A DNA stretch of 64,000 bases. Source: JBPEWY01 sp965224095. GTDB lineage: Bacteria; Bacteroidota; Bacteroidia; Flavobacteriales; Flavobacteriaceae. Position 1 is the first letter of the stretch. Every line of letters starts with the position of its first letter. The notes under the pieces were generated by a model. The model made no database searches. It was not told the origin of the DNA and saw only the letters and a list, made by a program, of their open reading frames with translations. The translations under genes were made by a program, and so were the position numbers. The DNA is taken from assembly GCA_965224095.1 (NCBI GenBank), contig OZ245039.1, positions 1,922,001-1,986,000 on the forward strand, given 5' to 3'. Below are positions 25,850 to 35,542 of this stretch, one piece after another.

Positions 25850-26887
25850 TTGAAAAAGCTCCGTAACATATTTACCCGTTTGCTTGTTTTTATAAAGGAT
25901 AAAGACAAAAAAAATCCTGTGAAAATTACCCGGGAACTGCTTTTTTTATCACGTTCAAAAAAGGAAATCCCCCTGTACTACTTTGCCAAATATCTGTACC
26001 GAACCGATATAACAGACGTAGCTGCTTTTTTAAGTAACAAAGAAACCCGAAAGCTCAGGGCTCTTACCACTATAATGGGGCCCGAATATAAAGAGCTTGT
26101 TCGAAACAAGTATAATTTCGCAGCCTATTTGTTAAAACACAACATCTCTCATCCCGCTATTATAAGCCGTAATGAAAAAGGTGTTTTTGTTTATAAAGAC
26201 CGCGTTCAATCGGTTTCTTCTGCTGAAGAGCTCCTTTCCTTTTTCGAAAATGTATTTGCCGTTTCCGGGCTAACGGCACTTTTTATTAAGCCATACTCTG
26301 AAATGGGAGGTACAGGTTGTTTTTTGCTGGAACAAAAGAACTTAAAAATACAACTGGATACCCTGGCCGGTCAGTTATTATCTTCTTCTCATATTCACCA
26401 GGAGGTAATACAACAACATCCGGACATAGATAACATAAATCCCAGTTGCATCAATTCAATACGATTTAACACTTTAAAACAAGGCAGTCGCCCTTTAATT
26501 TTATCGGCTTATATGCGTTTTGGAAGAAAAGGCAGCGTAGTAGACAACAGCAGTTCGGGAGGGTTCTATATCCCCATCGATATGAGCAACGGGCGCCTGA
26601 GCAAAAAGGGTATACAGCTTATGCGATGTGGTGGTGGTGTATTTTACAAGCATCCGGACACCCAATACGAGCTTTATAATTTTCAAATCCCGTTCTTTAG
26701 TCAAGCCTGCAACCTTATCTATACCGTAATTGATCTACTTCCCCATAAAATGCTCGGGTTGGATATTGCCATTAGTCCGGATGGGCCGGTTCTCATAGAA
26801 GCCAATGATAACTTCAGCATTTTCGGAGCCGATATTTCTTATGGAGGTTATTTAAATCACCCTGCTGTTTATTCCCTGTTGCAATAG
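25850..26887 (+). CDS. Sugar-transfer-associated ATP-grasp protein (second of a pair)
   Basis: A 345-aa paralogue of the preceding enzyme, probably co-translated with it: a TTG start 4 bases after the upstream stop (MKKLRNIFTRLL). Corresponding motifs are LFIKPYSEMGGTGCFLL, IHQEVIQQHPDIDNINPSCI, NSIRFNTL, VVDNSSSGGFYIPID and the metal-binding LGLDIAISPDGPVLIEANDN. No sugar-nucleotide or glycosyltransferase genes flank the pair, which is unusual for this family, so the acceptor cannot be guessed. The gene ends 15 bases before the convergent aldo/keto reductase. Confidence 0.8.
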   Translation: MKKLRNIFTRLLVFIKDKDKKNPVKITRELLFLSRSKKEIPLYYFAKYLYRTDITDVAAFLSNKETRKLRALTTIMGPEYKELVRNKYNFAAYLLKHNISHPAIISRNEKGVFVYKDRVQSVSSAEELLSFFENVFAVSGLTALFIKPYSEMGGTGCFLLEQKNLKIQLDTLAGQLLSSSHIHQEVIQQHPDIDNINPSCINSIRFNTLKQGSRPLILSAYMRFGRKGSVVDNSSSGGFYIPIDMSNGRLSKKGIQLMRCGGGVFYKHPDTQYELYNFQIPFFSQACNLIYTVIDLLPHKMLGLDIAISPDGPVLIEANDNFSIFGADISYGGYLNHPAVYSLLQ

Positions 26888-26902
26888 CTCCCGAAAACGT
26901 GG

Positions 26903-27955
26903 TTACGGCGATGGATTGGGGATATTTTCGTGGATTTCATTGATCTTTTTCAGCAACTCTCCGGGCAATTCAACATGAATACTATCAATATTTTCTTTGA
27001 GCTGCTCCATATTTGTTGCTCCTATTATATTACTGGTAACAAAAGGCTGTTGTGTTACAAACGCCAGTGACATCTGAGCCAGTGAAAGCCCGTATTCACC
27101 TGCCAGATTATAATAGTGTTGCGTGGCTTTTACCGCATGCGGATTGCTATACCTCGAAAAATTCGGAAATAAGGTTACCCGTGCATTCTCCGGTTTTTTA
27201 CCTCCCAGGTATTTCCCGCTCAGCACTCCAAATCCCATGGGCGAATACGCCAAAAGACCGATACGTTCCCGCATGGACACTTCCGCATTTCCCACTTCAA
27301 AAGTCCTGTTAAGTAATGAGTACGGATTCTGTATGGTAATCATCCTGGGTAAATTGTGCAATTTACTTTCCTGCAGGAATCGCATAACACCCCAGGGAGT
27401 TTCGTTAGACAGCCCTACATGCCGTACTTTCCCGGAACGCACCACTTCCTTTAACGTTTCCAGTACTTCATGCATATTATCCTGCCATTCGTCATTATAT
27501 GAATGAACATATCCGCGCTGACCGAAGAAATTGGTTTTTCGCTCCGGCCAATGCAACTGATACAAATCTATATAATCGGTTTGTAGCCTTCGCAAGCTTT
27601 CTTCAACGGCTTTTAAAAGCCCCTCTCTACTAAATCCGGAAGTGCGAATATGCTTCGTATAATCTCCGGTTCCCGCAATCTTGGTAGCTAAAACCACCTT
27701 ACTTCTGTTTCCTGTTTTTTTAAACCAGTTTCCAATAATTTCTTCGGTCACCGCATATAATTCCGGAATGGCCGGTACAGGATATAGCTCGGCGGTATCA
27801 AAAAAATTGATTCCCTGACTCAGGGCATAATCCATTTGCGAGTGTCCTTCCTCTTCGGTGTTCTGCCTTCCCCAGGTCATGGTTCCCAGGCAGATTTTAC
27901 TCACTTTAATATCGGTATTCGGTAATGTAGTGTAGTTCATGGTGTATATTTTCAT
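26903..27955 (-). CDS. NADP(H)-dependent aldo/keto reductase (Tas-like)
   Basis: A 350-aa TIM-barrel oxidoreductase. Asp53 and Tyr58 (NFFDTAELYP), a Lys in VLATKIAG and the His in LYQLHWPERKTNFFGQ form the AKR catalytic tetrad. RLQTDYIDLYQLHWP and the late SNIIGATNMEQLKENI phosphate-binding segment are typical. The length and the NFFGQRGY insert resemble E. coli Tas. Translation may start at Met1 or at Met6 (MNYTTLPNTDI). It likely reduces aldehydes or ketones in the cytosol; the physiological substrate is not evident from neighbours. Confidence 0.93.
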   Translation of the reverse strand: MKIYTMNYTTLPNTDIKVSKICLGTMTWGRQNTEEEGHSQMDYALSQGINFFDTAELYPVPAIPELYAVTEEIIGNWFKKTGNRSKVVLATKIAGTGDYTKHIRTSGFSREGLLKAVEESLRRLQTDYIDLYQLHWPERKTNFFGQRGYVHSYNDEWQDNMHEVLETLKEVVRSGKVRHVGLSNETPWGVMRFLQESKLHNLPRMITIQNPYSLLNRTFEVGNAEVSMRERIGLLAYSPMGFGVLSGKYLGGKKPENARVTLFPNFSRYSNPHAVKATQHYYNLAGEYGLSLAQMSLAFVTQQPFVTSNIIGATNMEQLKENIDSIHVELPGELLKKINEIHENIPNPSP

Positions 27956-28031
27956 CTAAGCTAAAGTCGTTTTTTTAGCTTTTTCATTTCATTCACTGTT
28001 TTTCCAGGTATAAATAATTTTCAATTACGGC

Positions 28032-28997
28032 CTATATCTCATTTAAGAGGCGTGTAACCTCATCCAGTTTGGGAGTTAAAATAACTTCAATTCGCCTGTT
28101 TTTAGCCCGCCCTTCCGGAGTGTTGTTGGAGGCCACAGGGGCATATTCACTTCTTCCCGCAGCTGTCAGGTTTTCCGCATTAATCCGCTTATTTTCTCTT
28201 AGAATATCTACGATAGCCGTGGCTCTTTTAACCGAAAGATCCCAGTTTCCTTTTACCTGGCCACTACCATTGTAGGGAACGTTATCGGTATGTCCTTCAA
28301 TGAGTACGGATATATCCGGGTTCTGTGCCAAAACACTTCCTAATTGCCGTACCGCACGAACCCCTTCAGACCCTACGGCCCAGCTTCCGGATTCAAACAG
28401 TAATTTATTTTCCATAGAAACGTATACCTTACCATCTCTCTGTTCTACAGTAAGGCCTTTCCCCTCAAAATCCAACAACGCTTTTGACACCGCATCCTTG
28501 AGTTTTCGCATGGCTGCATCTTTTGCTGCAATAACGCCTTCCAGTTCGTCTACCCTTTTAGAGCGAACATCCAGTTCCTTTTTTAATTTGGCCAAACGAT
28601 TGCTTTCATCAACCAATTTCCGTTCTTTTTCCTCCAGTTGTGCCAGCAACTCCCTATTGGTTTTAGCATTTTCTGCCAGCGCTGTACTACTGTTTTTTTC
28701 TAAGGCATCGTAAGATGCCTTCAGCTTTTCAAGATTGGATGCTGCCGCATCGTACTCCGATTTTAATCGGTCTCTTTCTGTTACTGCAGCCTCGTAGCTC
28801 TCCTTTAAATTATTGAGGTTGTTTTCAAGTGCATTGTTTGATGCTTTGAGTTCCTGGTTTTCATCTGCCAGTAAATTGCGCTCGTTTTTCAATTCTGCAT
28901 AGCGATCTTCCAGATCTCTGTATACCTGCGTGGTTACACAGGAAGAACACAATATAAGAAACCCCAGTCCGGGAAGAAGTTTTTTTATCATTTTCAT
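28032..28997 (-). CDS. OmpA-family peptidoglycan-binding lipoprotein with coiled coil
   Basis: A 321-aa protein. The lipobox LCSSC (Cys near 20) predicts an outer-membrane lipoprotein. Residues 25-175 are a long heptad-rich coiled coil (ENQELKASNNALENNLNNLK). The C-terminal OmpA domain (about 195-310) has VLIEGHTDNVPY, NWDLSVKRATAIVDIL and GRAKNRRIEVIL, the peptidoglycan-binding Asp and Arg motifs. It should tether the outer membrane to the cell wall. It lies 5 bases after the exonuclease III gene on the same strand. Confidence 0.93.
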   Translation of the reverse strand: MKMIKKLLPGLGFLILCSSCVTTQVYRDLEDRYAELKNERNLLADENQELKASNNALENNLNNLKESYEAAVTERDRLKSEYDAAASNLEKLKASYDALEKNSSTALAENAKTNRELLAQLEEKERKLVDESNRLAKLKKELDVRSKRVDELEGVIAAKDAAMRKLKDAVSKALLDFEGKGLTVEQRDGKVYVSMENKLLFESGSWAVGSEGVRAVRQLGSVLAQNPDISVLIEGHTDNVPYNGSGQVKGNWDLSVKRATAIVDILRENKRINAENLTAAGRSEYAPVASNNTPEGRAKNRRIEVILTPKLDEVTRLLNEI

Positions 28998-29002
28998 AAG
29001 TA

Positions 29003-29767
29003 TTAAGGTTCTAACTCTACAACAATGGGGCAGTGGTCTGAATGTTTTGCCTCCGGTAATATAACGGCGCGTTTTAACTTTTCTTGCAACGGAGTACTAA
29101 CCATATGGTAATCCAGTCGCCATCCTTTATTATTGGCACGAGCATTAGCGCGATAACTCCACCATGAATACTGATGGGGTTCTTTGTTAAAATATCGGAA
29201 ACTATCAATAAATCCCGAGTCAATAAATCCTCCTATCCATTCCCGCTCAACCGGTAAAAACCCTGAAACCCTGGCATTGCGTACCGGATCGTGAATATCG
29301 ATTGCCTGATGGCAAATATTAAAATCGCCCGAGACAATCAGGTTTGGGATTTTTTCGGTAAGCGCATTGATATATTTTTGAAAATCGTCCATATACGTAA
29401 GCTTATGTTCCAGTCTTTCCAGATTAGTCCCGGAAGGCAGGTAAAGACTCATTACAGAAGCCTCATCAAAATCGGCTCTGATATTACGTCCTTCGGCATC
29501 CATATAGGGAATTCCTGTGCCGTATTCCACGTGGTTTGGTTCCTTTTTGGAAAGGATAGCAACCCCGCTATATCCTTTTTTCTGAGCACTAAACCAATAG
29601 TGAAACGAATAGCCGGCCTCTTCAAAAACATCCAGATTGAGCTGTTCTTTATGTGCTTTGGTTTCCTGTAAACAAACTACGTCCGGGTTGGCACTTTTCA
29701 GCCAGTCTAAAAATCCTTTGTTCAGCGCTGCTCTAATGCCATTTACGTTATATGAGATAATCTTCAT
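29003..29767 (-). CDS. xth: Exodeoxyribonuclease III
   Basis: A 254-aa AP endonuclease/exonuclease of the EEP fold. ATG at 29767 (MKIISYNVNGIRAALNKGF) is preferred to the TTG one codon earlier. The catalytic residues are visible: Asn7 (NVNGIR), Glu in CLQETK, Asp/Asn in VSGDFNICHQ and the C-terminal SDHCPIVVEL with the Asp-His pair. It repairs abasic sites and trims 3' ends in the cytosol. It is probably co-transcribed with the downstream OmpA lipoprotein gene by proximity. Confidence 0.96.
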   Translation of the reverse strand: MKIISYNVNGIRAALNKGFLDWLKSANPDVVCLQETKAHKEQLNLDVFEEAGYSFHYWFSAQKKGYSGVAILSKKEPNHVEYGTGIPYMDAEGRNIRADFDEASVMSLYLPSGTNLERLEHKLTYMDDFQKYINALTEKIPNLIVSGDFNICHQAIDIHDPVRNARVSGFLPVEREWIGGFIDSGFIDSFRYFNKEPHQYSWWSYRANARANNKGWRLDYHMVSTPLQEKLKRAVILPEAKHSDHCPIVVELEP

Positions 29768-29869
29768 CAAGAAAAAATTTGATTTCCACTAAGTGAAGCT
29801 AAAATAAATAATACTCCCTACATTCCTGTTAATGACGGTATAAATTTTATATTGTATACTTATTTAAAA

Positions 29870-29877
29870 TACATTTG
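29870..29877 (+). promoter_or_regulatory. Candidate -7 promoter element of the large outer-membrane protein gene
   Basis: TACATTTG matches TAnnTTTG, with a TTG 15 bases further upstream (29852-29854). It overlaps a potential TTG start at 29875, which argues that translation begins at ATG 29902. Confidence 0.5.
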
Positions 29878-29901
29878 CCACTAATAAGCCAGTATCACTC
29901 C

Positions 29902-32900
29902 ATGAGGGTCTTTTTATTTTTATTCCTGTCATGTTTCTTCCTTGTGGCAAGATCACAAGAAGTACCCGGAAATTACAGGTCTAAAAAAGTAATTGCTGCC
30001 GATTCGGTTTTAATCGATTCGGTAAGTATCAATCCCTCCTATTTCAAAATCCAAAAAAAAAATGGAGTTCTTTTAGATTCTACTTACTATCATATTGATT
30101 TTAAGACAGGAATACTTACTTTAAAAAAAAGAGACTTCCCCATAGGTGACACCCTATTTATTGAATACCTCCGTTTTCCTGATTATTTAACTAAAACCTA
30201 TCAGGGGTTGGATCCAAACCTAATTGTAAAAGAAGGAGCTAAGGTTAAAAGGAAGTATGCACTAAAAGAAGAACGCCATCAGGAGGTTGCTTTTTTTGAC
30301 GGGCTTAATACTTCAGGCAGTTTAAGCAGAGGGGTTACTGTGGGAAATAATCAAAATGCGGTTGTCAATTCGCAATTAGACCTGCAGATCTCCGGAAAGT
30401 TATCGGAAAAGGTAACATTAACAGCTTCTATAAAAGATGCAAATATTCCCTTGCAGGAAAACGGTTATTCTCAGCGTTTGGATGAATTCGATCAGATTTT
30501 TATCAATTTGGAAGGACCGTCATGGAACGTAAGGGCCGGCGATGTAAACCTGCGTAATACATCTTCTTATTTTATGGGGTTTGAAAAAAAAATCCAGGGA
30601 ATTTCACTGGAAACCACACTGCAAGGAAGTTCGGGAAAAACCACTGCCTTAGCTGCCGGAGCCCTGGTACGCGGCAACTTTGCTCAGAGTCAGTTTACCG
30701 GCCAGGAAGGAAATCAGGGGCCTTATAAACTTCAGGGACCCAATGGCGAACTCTTTATTCTAATTGTTTCGGGAAGCGAACGCGTTTTTGTCAATGGAAT
30801 TCAACTAACCCGAGGAGAGAATAATGATTATGTGATAGATTACAATGCAGGAGAACTCAGTTTTACTGCAAGACACCCCATTACTTCAGACATGAGGATC
30901 CTTGTGGAATACCAGTATACAAATAATAACTATACACGGTTTCTAACCTATGGCGGGCTAACACATCAACGAAAAAAGTTCTCCGCTGCTGCTTATTTTT
31001 ATTCTGAAACCGATTCGAAAAATCAACCGCTACAACAAAATCTTTCTCAAACGCAGGTTGATATCCTCAGAGCTGCCGGTGATGATAAAACACGAATGCT
31101 GGCTCCATCTGCTATTCCTGATTCCTTTTCGGAAAACAAAGTACTTTATAAAAAGCTACTTATAAACGGCGTAGAAGTTTTTGAGTTTTCCACCAATCCG
31201 GAAGAAGAGTTGTTTCAGGTCCGGTTCTCCAATGTAGGAACGGGACAGGGTAATTACATACTGTCAAACAATAATACCATTGGAAAAATATACGCCTATA
31301 TTCCTCCTGTAAACGGGATTCCTCAGGGTGATTTTGAACCAGTAGTTCAGCTCACTGCACCAGATAAATTTCAAATGGGAATTGTTAATGCCCAATACAA
31401 TCCTTCCGATAATACCAATGTATTTATGGAAGGAGCCTGGAGTAATAAAGATCTCAATTTATTTTCAACCCTCGATGATATCAACAATCATGGGCTTGCT
31501 GCCCGGCTGGCTGTTAAACAGCAGTTGTTTGACAACAAATGGAAAGGGGCTCTTTTTGGCACCTATGACTATGTAGATAAAAATTTCCGAAACCTGGAAG
31601 GGCTTTACAATATTGAATTTAACAGAGATTGGAACCTCCCCTTTCCTTCAGGCAATCAGTTGCAAAATTCCAATGGTGCTTTGGGAAATCAGACGCTTAT
31701 GTCTGTGGGAATGCAAATAACGCACCCAAAAAAGGGTCTTCTAAACTACACTTACAAACATTTGCGTTTTAAAGAATTTGGTTCGGGAAACAAACACTCC
31801 TTCCGAAGTGAATTAACCATGGGGCCTGTAAAGCTACGGTCTCAAAACAGCTATCTGGAAAACACAACGCCACTTACTTCTTCTTCTTTCTTTAAAACTT
31901 TTTCCAAACTGTCTTATTTTATGAAAAAATCTTGGGCCGGAATTCGTGTTCTGGCTGAGCGCAATAAACAAAAAGATCTGTCTACACAGAGGTTTACCCC
32001 TATCTCTCAACAATACCAGTCGTACAACCCCTTTATTGGAATTGGAGACAGTACAAAACTCTTTCTCGAATTGGGATATCAGTACAGAACTAACGACAGT
32101 GTCAGGAATAATCGGCTGCAACGCTTTAATACCTCGAACACCTATTATCTCAACTCGGCACTCATCAATACTAAAACGTCTCAATTAAATGCCTATATAA
32201 GTTACCGTGATTTTAAATATGAAAACAACGAGAAAGAAAAATCGCTTAATTCCCGTGTATTGTATCACCAGAAGTTATTTAATAAAACGCTGCTCCTGAA
32301 TACGGCTTATGAAACGCTTTCGGGGACCATTGCACAACAGGAATTTTCCTATCTCGAAGTAGAACCGGGCCAGGGAGCATATACCTGGGTTGATTATAAC
32401 AACAATGGTATTCAGGAACTCGATGAGTTCGAACTGGCTCAATTCCAGGATGAAGGTAAGTACGTACGGATTTTGCTTCCTAACAGGGTATTTGTTCCCA
32501 CACATCAAAACAAATTTAGTCAAACACTGGTTTTTAATTTTGCTTCCTGGGAGAACGCTTCCGGTTTTAAAAAAACGCTCTCCCGGTTTTACAATCAAAT
32601 GTCCTATTTAATTGATAGAAAAGAAAAACGCGCTCCCGGACGGTTTGATATAAATCCATTCTCTACAAACAATTCTAATTTACTGGGGCTTAACCGGAGT
32701 TTCAGGAATATTGTATTCTTTAATCGCGGTAAACAACGCTTTTCCACTTCGTATACCTATCTGTCAACTAACACAAAAAACCAATTGAGTTTCGGGGCTC
32801 AGCAGAACAAAACTATTTCTCATCAGTTACAATTTATTCATAAGTTCCATCCTTTGTGGTTATTAAATATCACTGCTTCAGATGCTAAGGATACAAGCAT

Positions 32901-33330
32901 TTCGGAAAATTTTATTTCCCGTAATTTCTCCATAACCGGGAATGCTTTTGAGCCAAAAATATCATACCTGTTTAACCTGAACAGCCGATTTGAAGTTTTT
33001 TACAATATTGCCAACAAAAAAAACACAGGGCAAGCAGAAGATTTGCTTCGTTATAAAGCAGGTGCCTCCTTTGCGTTTACAAGCGGACAAAAATATTCCA
33101 TTACCGGAGAGTTTAACTATTTTAACAACCATTTTAAAGGAAATCCTTTCACCCCGGCTGGCTATCAGATGCTGGAAGGGCTGCAACCCGGAAATAATTT
33201 TACGTGGAATCTGCTTATTCAAAAAAAAATTACCCGGTTTCTGGATTTAAACGCTGCTTATTTTGGAAGAAAGTCGGAATCGTCAAAAGCTATTCATACC
33301 GGAAGTATTCAATTAAAAGCTTACTTTTAA
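29902..33330 (+). CDS. Large conserved outer-membrane beta-barrel protein, function unknown
   Basis: Using ATG at 29902 (MRVFLFLFLSCFFLVARSQ, a clear signal peptide) the product is 1142 aa. The N-terminal part looks like a short surface domain (SYFKIQKKNGVLLDSTYYHI, GILTLKKRDFPIGDTLFIEY). From about residue 130 (LNTSGSLSRGVTVGNNQNAV) the sequence alternates aromatic and polar residues, as in a very large barrel, ending SIQLKAYF. I recall similar proteins as uncharacterised but widespread in Bacteroidota. No TonB box or plug is visible, so this is not an ordinary TonB receptor. It is followed by a small barrel gene 50 bases downstream. Confidence 0.8.
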   Translation: MRVFLFLFLSCFFLVARSQEVPGNYRSKKVIAADSVLIDSVSINPSYFKIQKKNGVLLDSTYYHIDFKTGILTLKKRDFPIGDTLFIEYLRFPDYLTKTYQGLDPNLIVKEGAKVKRKYALKEERHQEVAFFDGLNTSGSLSRGVTVGNNQNAVVNSQLDLQISGKLSEKVTLTASIKDANIPLQENGYSQRLDEFDQIFINLEGPSWNVRAGDVNLRNTSSYFMGFEKKIQGISLETTLQGSSGKTTALAAGALVRGNFAQSQFTGQEGNQGPYKLQGPNGELFILIVSGSERVFVNGIQLTRGENNDYVIDYNAGELSFTARHPITSDMRILVEYQYTNNNYTRFLTYGGLTHQRKKFSAAAYFYSETDSKNQPLQQNLSQTQVDILRAAGDDKTRMLAPSAIPDSFSENKVLYKKLLINGVEVFEFSTNPEEELFQVRFSNVGTGQGNYILSNNNTIGKIYAYIPPVNGIPQGDFEPVVQLTAPDKFQMGIVNAQYNPSDNTNVFMEGAWSNKDLNLFSTLDDINNHGLAARLAVKQQLFDNKWKGALFGTYDYVDKNFRNLEGLYNIEFNRDWNLPFPSGNQLQNSNGALGNQTLMSVGMQITHPKKGLLNYTYKHLRFKEFGSGNKHSFRSELTMGPVKLRSQNSYLENTTPLTSSSFFKTFSKLSYFMKKSWAGIRVLAERNKQKDLSTQRFTPISQQYQSYNPFIGIGDSTKLFLELGYQYRTNDSVRNNRLQRFNTSNTYYLNSALINTKTSQLNAYISYRDFKYENNEKEKSLNSRVLYHQKLFNKTLLLNTAYETLSGTIAQQEFSYLEVEPGQGAYTWVDYNNNGIQELDEFELAQFQDEGKYVRILLPNRVFVPTHQNKFSQTLVFNFASWENASGFKKTLSRFYNQMSYLIDRKEKRAPGRFDINPFSTNNSNLLGLNRSFRNIVFFNRGKQRFSTSYTYLSTNTKNQLSFGAQQNKTISHQLQFIHKFHPLWLLNITASDAKDTSISENFISRNFSITGNAFEPKISYLFNLNSRFEVFYNIANKKNTGQAEDLLRYKAGASFAFTSGQKYSITGEFNYFNNHFKGNPFTPAGYQMLEGLQPGNNFTWNLLIQKKITRFLDLNAAYFGRKSESSKAIHTGSIQLKAYF

Positions 33331-33380
33331 AGCAACTTTTTTTTAACTTTTCATCTTTATCTAAAAACAAATAAAAATTC

Positions 33381-33908
33381 ATGAGAAAATTATTCCTCCT
33401 TGCATGGGCCATATTTCCGGTTATTACCCTGGCACAAAACGATAATGAAAACAGCTATGTAAATGCACAAAACGAAATAAAAGTAAATGCGCTTTATTTA
33501 GTGGCAGGTGCCGTAGAGATTACCTATGAGCGTTATCTTAACGATGAATCTTCATTTGGAATATCTGCAATGGTTCCCTACATAGATGATTCCGATGTAA
33601 ACTACTATATTTCTCCTTATTATCGAATTTATTTTGGAAAGAACCCTGTTTCCGGTTTTTATCTGGAAGGTTTTGGCATGTTGAACTCTGTTAAAGAAGA
33701 TTTTTATATCATCAGTGGTTTCGATCCTATGAATGACAATAAAAATGTAACTGATTTTGCTCTGGGAATCGGGCTTGGTGGAAAATGGGTTACCAAAGGC
33801 AATTTTATTGGGGAAATTGGTGTCGGATTTGGCCGAAATTTGTTTGAAAACAATCGGGATTACGAATTTGTCGGAAAAATTGGAATCACCGTCGGATACC
33901 GGTTTTAG
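33381..33908 (+). CDS. Small outer-membrane beta-barrel protein
   Basis: A 175-aa protein with a signal peptide (first ~18 residues, ITLAQ). The mature part has alternating strands such as LVAGAVEITYERYLNDESSF, YYISPYYRIYFGK and LGIGLGGKWVTKGNFIGEIG, ending in GITVGYRF, an OMP_b-brl-like C-terminal strand with terminal Phe. This is typical of DUF3575-like eight-stranded porins in flavobacteria. No specific function can be assigned. It is followed by a strong hairpin. Confidence 0.82.
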   Translation: MRKLFLLAWAIFPVITLAQNDNENSYVNAQNEIKVNALYLVAGAVEITYERYLNDESSFGISAMVPYIDDSDVNYYISPYYRIYFGKNPVSGFYLEGFGMLNSVKEDFYIISGFDPMNDNKNVTDFALGIGLGGKWVTKGNFIGEIGVGFGRNLFENNRDYEFVGKIGITVGYRF

Positions 33909-33917
33909 TATTTATAA

Positions 33918-33952
33918 GGCCACCAAGAACAGCAACACTGGTCTTGGTGGCC
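33918..33952. terminator. Strong hairpin between convergent genes, candidate bidirectional terminator
   Basis: GGCCACCAAGA (33918-33928) and TCTTGGTGGCC (33942-33952) pair perfectly over 11 bases, with an inner CAG/CTG pairing. There is no long T-run, but the position between the small barrel stop and the glyS stop fits a shared terminator. Confidence 0.65.
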
Positions 33953-33960
33953 CATTATGT

Positions 33961-35505
33961 TTACTTCATTTTCATAAGCCAAAATCTCATATCTATTTCT
34001 TTCGATATCAGTGTTTTAAGCTCTTTAATGGCTACTCTTTTTTGATCCATGGTATCCCGGTGTCTTAAGGTAACCGTATGGTCTTCCTTACTTTGGTGAT
34101 CAACAGTTATGCAAAAGGGAGTTCCCGCCGCATCCTGTCGTCTGTAGCGTCTTCCCACGGCATCTTTTTCATCGTAAACCACATGAAAGTCCCATTTCAG
34201 TTCTTCCAGAATAGACCGGGCAATTTCCGGAAGTCCGTCTTTTTTTACCAACGGTAATATAGCGGCTTTGGTAGGTGCTAACACCGCGGGTAGTTTTAAT
34301 ACCGTTCGTGTAGAGCCATTGTCCAGTTCTTCTTCCTGTAGTGCATGAGAAAATACCGCCAGGAACATCCGGTCCAGCCCGATAGATGTTTCCACCACGT
34401 AAGGGGTATAACTCGTATTCTCTTCGGGATCAAAATACTGTAATTTTTTGCCGGAGTACTTTTCGTGGTTCCCCAGATCAAAATCCGTCCGGGAATGTAT
34501 TCCCTCCAGTTCTTTAAATCCAAAGGGGAATTTAAATTCTATATCTGCCGCAGCATCTGCATAATGAGCGAGTTTTTCATGACCGTGAAAACGATAGTTC
34601 TCTGCACCCATTCCCAGTGAAAGATGCCATTGCAACCGGGTTTCCTTCCACCGTTCGTACCATGCTTTCTGAGTGCCTGGTTTTATAAAAAACTGCATTT
34701 CCATCTGTTCAAATTCTCTCATCCTGAAAATAAACTGGCGTGCTACAATTTCATTGCGAAATGCTTTTCCGGTTTGAGCAATTCCGAAAGGAATTTTCAT
34801 TCTCCCGGTTTTTTGAACATTCAAAAAATTCACAAAAATACCCTGGGCTGTTTCCGGCCTCAGATACAGGTCCATTGAACTATCGGCTGAAGCTCCCAGC
34901 TTGGTGCCAAACATAAGGTTAAACTGCTTAACATCCGTCCAGTTCTTTGATCCCGTTTCCGGGTCGGCAATTCCTAATTCTTCGATTAATGCTTTTACGT
35001 CGGCCAGGTTTTCTTCTTCAAGCGATTTCCCCATTCGTTTCAAAATGGATTGTGCTTTTTCCCGGTATCCTACGACCCTGGGATTGGTGGTTATAAATTG
35101 CTCTTTATTAAAACTGTCCCCAAATCGCTTGGCGGCTTTCGTGATTTCTTTTTCAATTTTAGCTTCAATTTTAGCTACATAATCTTCGATCAGCACATCC
35201 GCCCGGTATCGTTTTTTCGAGTCTTTATTATCAATAAGCGGATCGTTAAAAGCATCAACATGCCCAGAAGCTTTCCAGGTAGTGGGATGCATTAATATGG
35301 CAGCATCGACCCCCACAATGTTTTCATGCATTTGCACCATGGCTTTCCACCAATATCTTCGGATGTTATTTTTTAGTTCTACACCGTTTTGTGCATAATC
35401 GTATACAGCACTTAAACCGTCATATATTTCACTTGAAGGGAACACATAACCGTATTCTTTAGCGTGTGAGACTACCTTCTTAAATTGATCATCTTGATTT
35501 GCCAT
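33961..35505 (-). CDS. glyS: Glycyl-tRNA synthetase (single-chain, alpha2 type)
   Basis: A 514-aa class II aminoacyl-tRNA synthetase that charges tRNA-Gly. The homodimeric type is recognised by YGYVFPSSEIYDGLSAVYDY near the start, the class II motif 2 region IGIAQTGKAFRNEIVARQFI, the FRMREFEQMEMQFF segment, motif 3 (SIGLDRMFLAVF) and a C-terminal anticodon-binding domain with VGRRYRRQDAAGTPFCITVD. A possible -7 box (minus-strand TATTTTTG, 35510-35517) lies only 5 bases from the ATG, which would give an almost leaderless message. Essential housekeeping gene. Confidence 0.97.
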   Translation of the reverse strand: MANQDDQFKKVVSHAKEYGYVFPSSEIYDGLSAVYDYAQNGVELKNNIRRYWWKAMVQMHENIVGVDAAILMHPTTWKASGHVDAFNDPLIDNKDSKKRYRADVLIEDYVAKIEAKIEKEITKAAKRFGDSFNKEQFITTNPRVVGYREKAQSILKRMGKSLEEENLADVKALIEELGIADPETGSKNWTDVKQFNLMFGTKLGASADSSMDLYLRPETAQGIFVNFLNVQKTGRMKIPFGIAQTGKAFRNEIVARQFIFRMREFEQMEMQFFIKPGTQKAWYERWKETRLQWHLSLGMGAENYRFHGHEKLAHYADAAADIEFKFPFGFKELEGIHSRTDFDLGNHEKYSGKKLQYFDPEENTSYTPYVVETSIGLDRMFLAVFSHALQEEELDNGSTRTVLKLPAVLAPTKAAILPLVKKDGLPEIARSILEELKWDFHVVYDEKDAVGRRYRRQDAAGTPFCITVDHQSKEDHTVTLRHRDTMDQKRVAIKELKTLISKEIDMRFWLMKMK

Positions 35506-35542
35506 GGCGCAAAAATAGAATTTTTACGTGCAAATGAACAAT

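Noticed and set aside
27123..27506. A 127-aa plus-strand frame inside the aldo/keto reductase gene
   Set aside because: It is antisense to a well-supported enzyme and has no recognisable domain.
27958..27981. AAGCTAAA/TTTAGCTT inverted repeat between the OmpA and aldo/keto reductase genes
   Set aside because: It has a T-run only on the plus strand, where no gene ends; both neighbours are minus-strand, so it is probably not a functional terminator.
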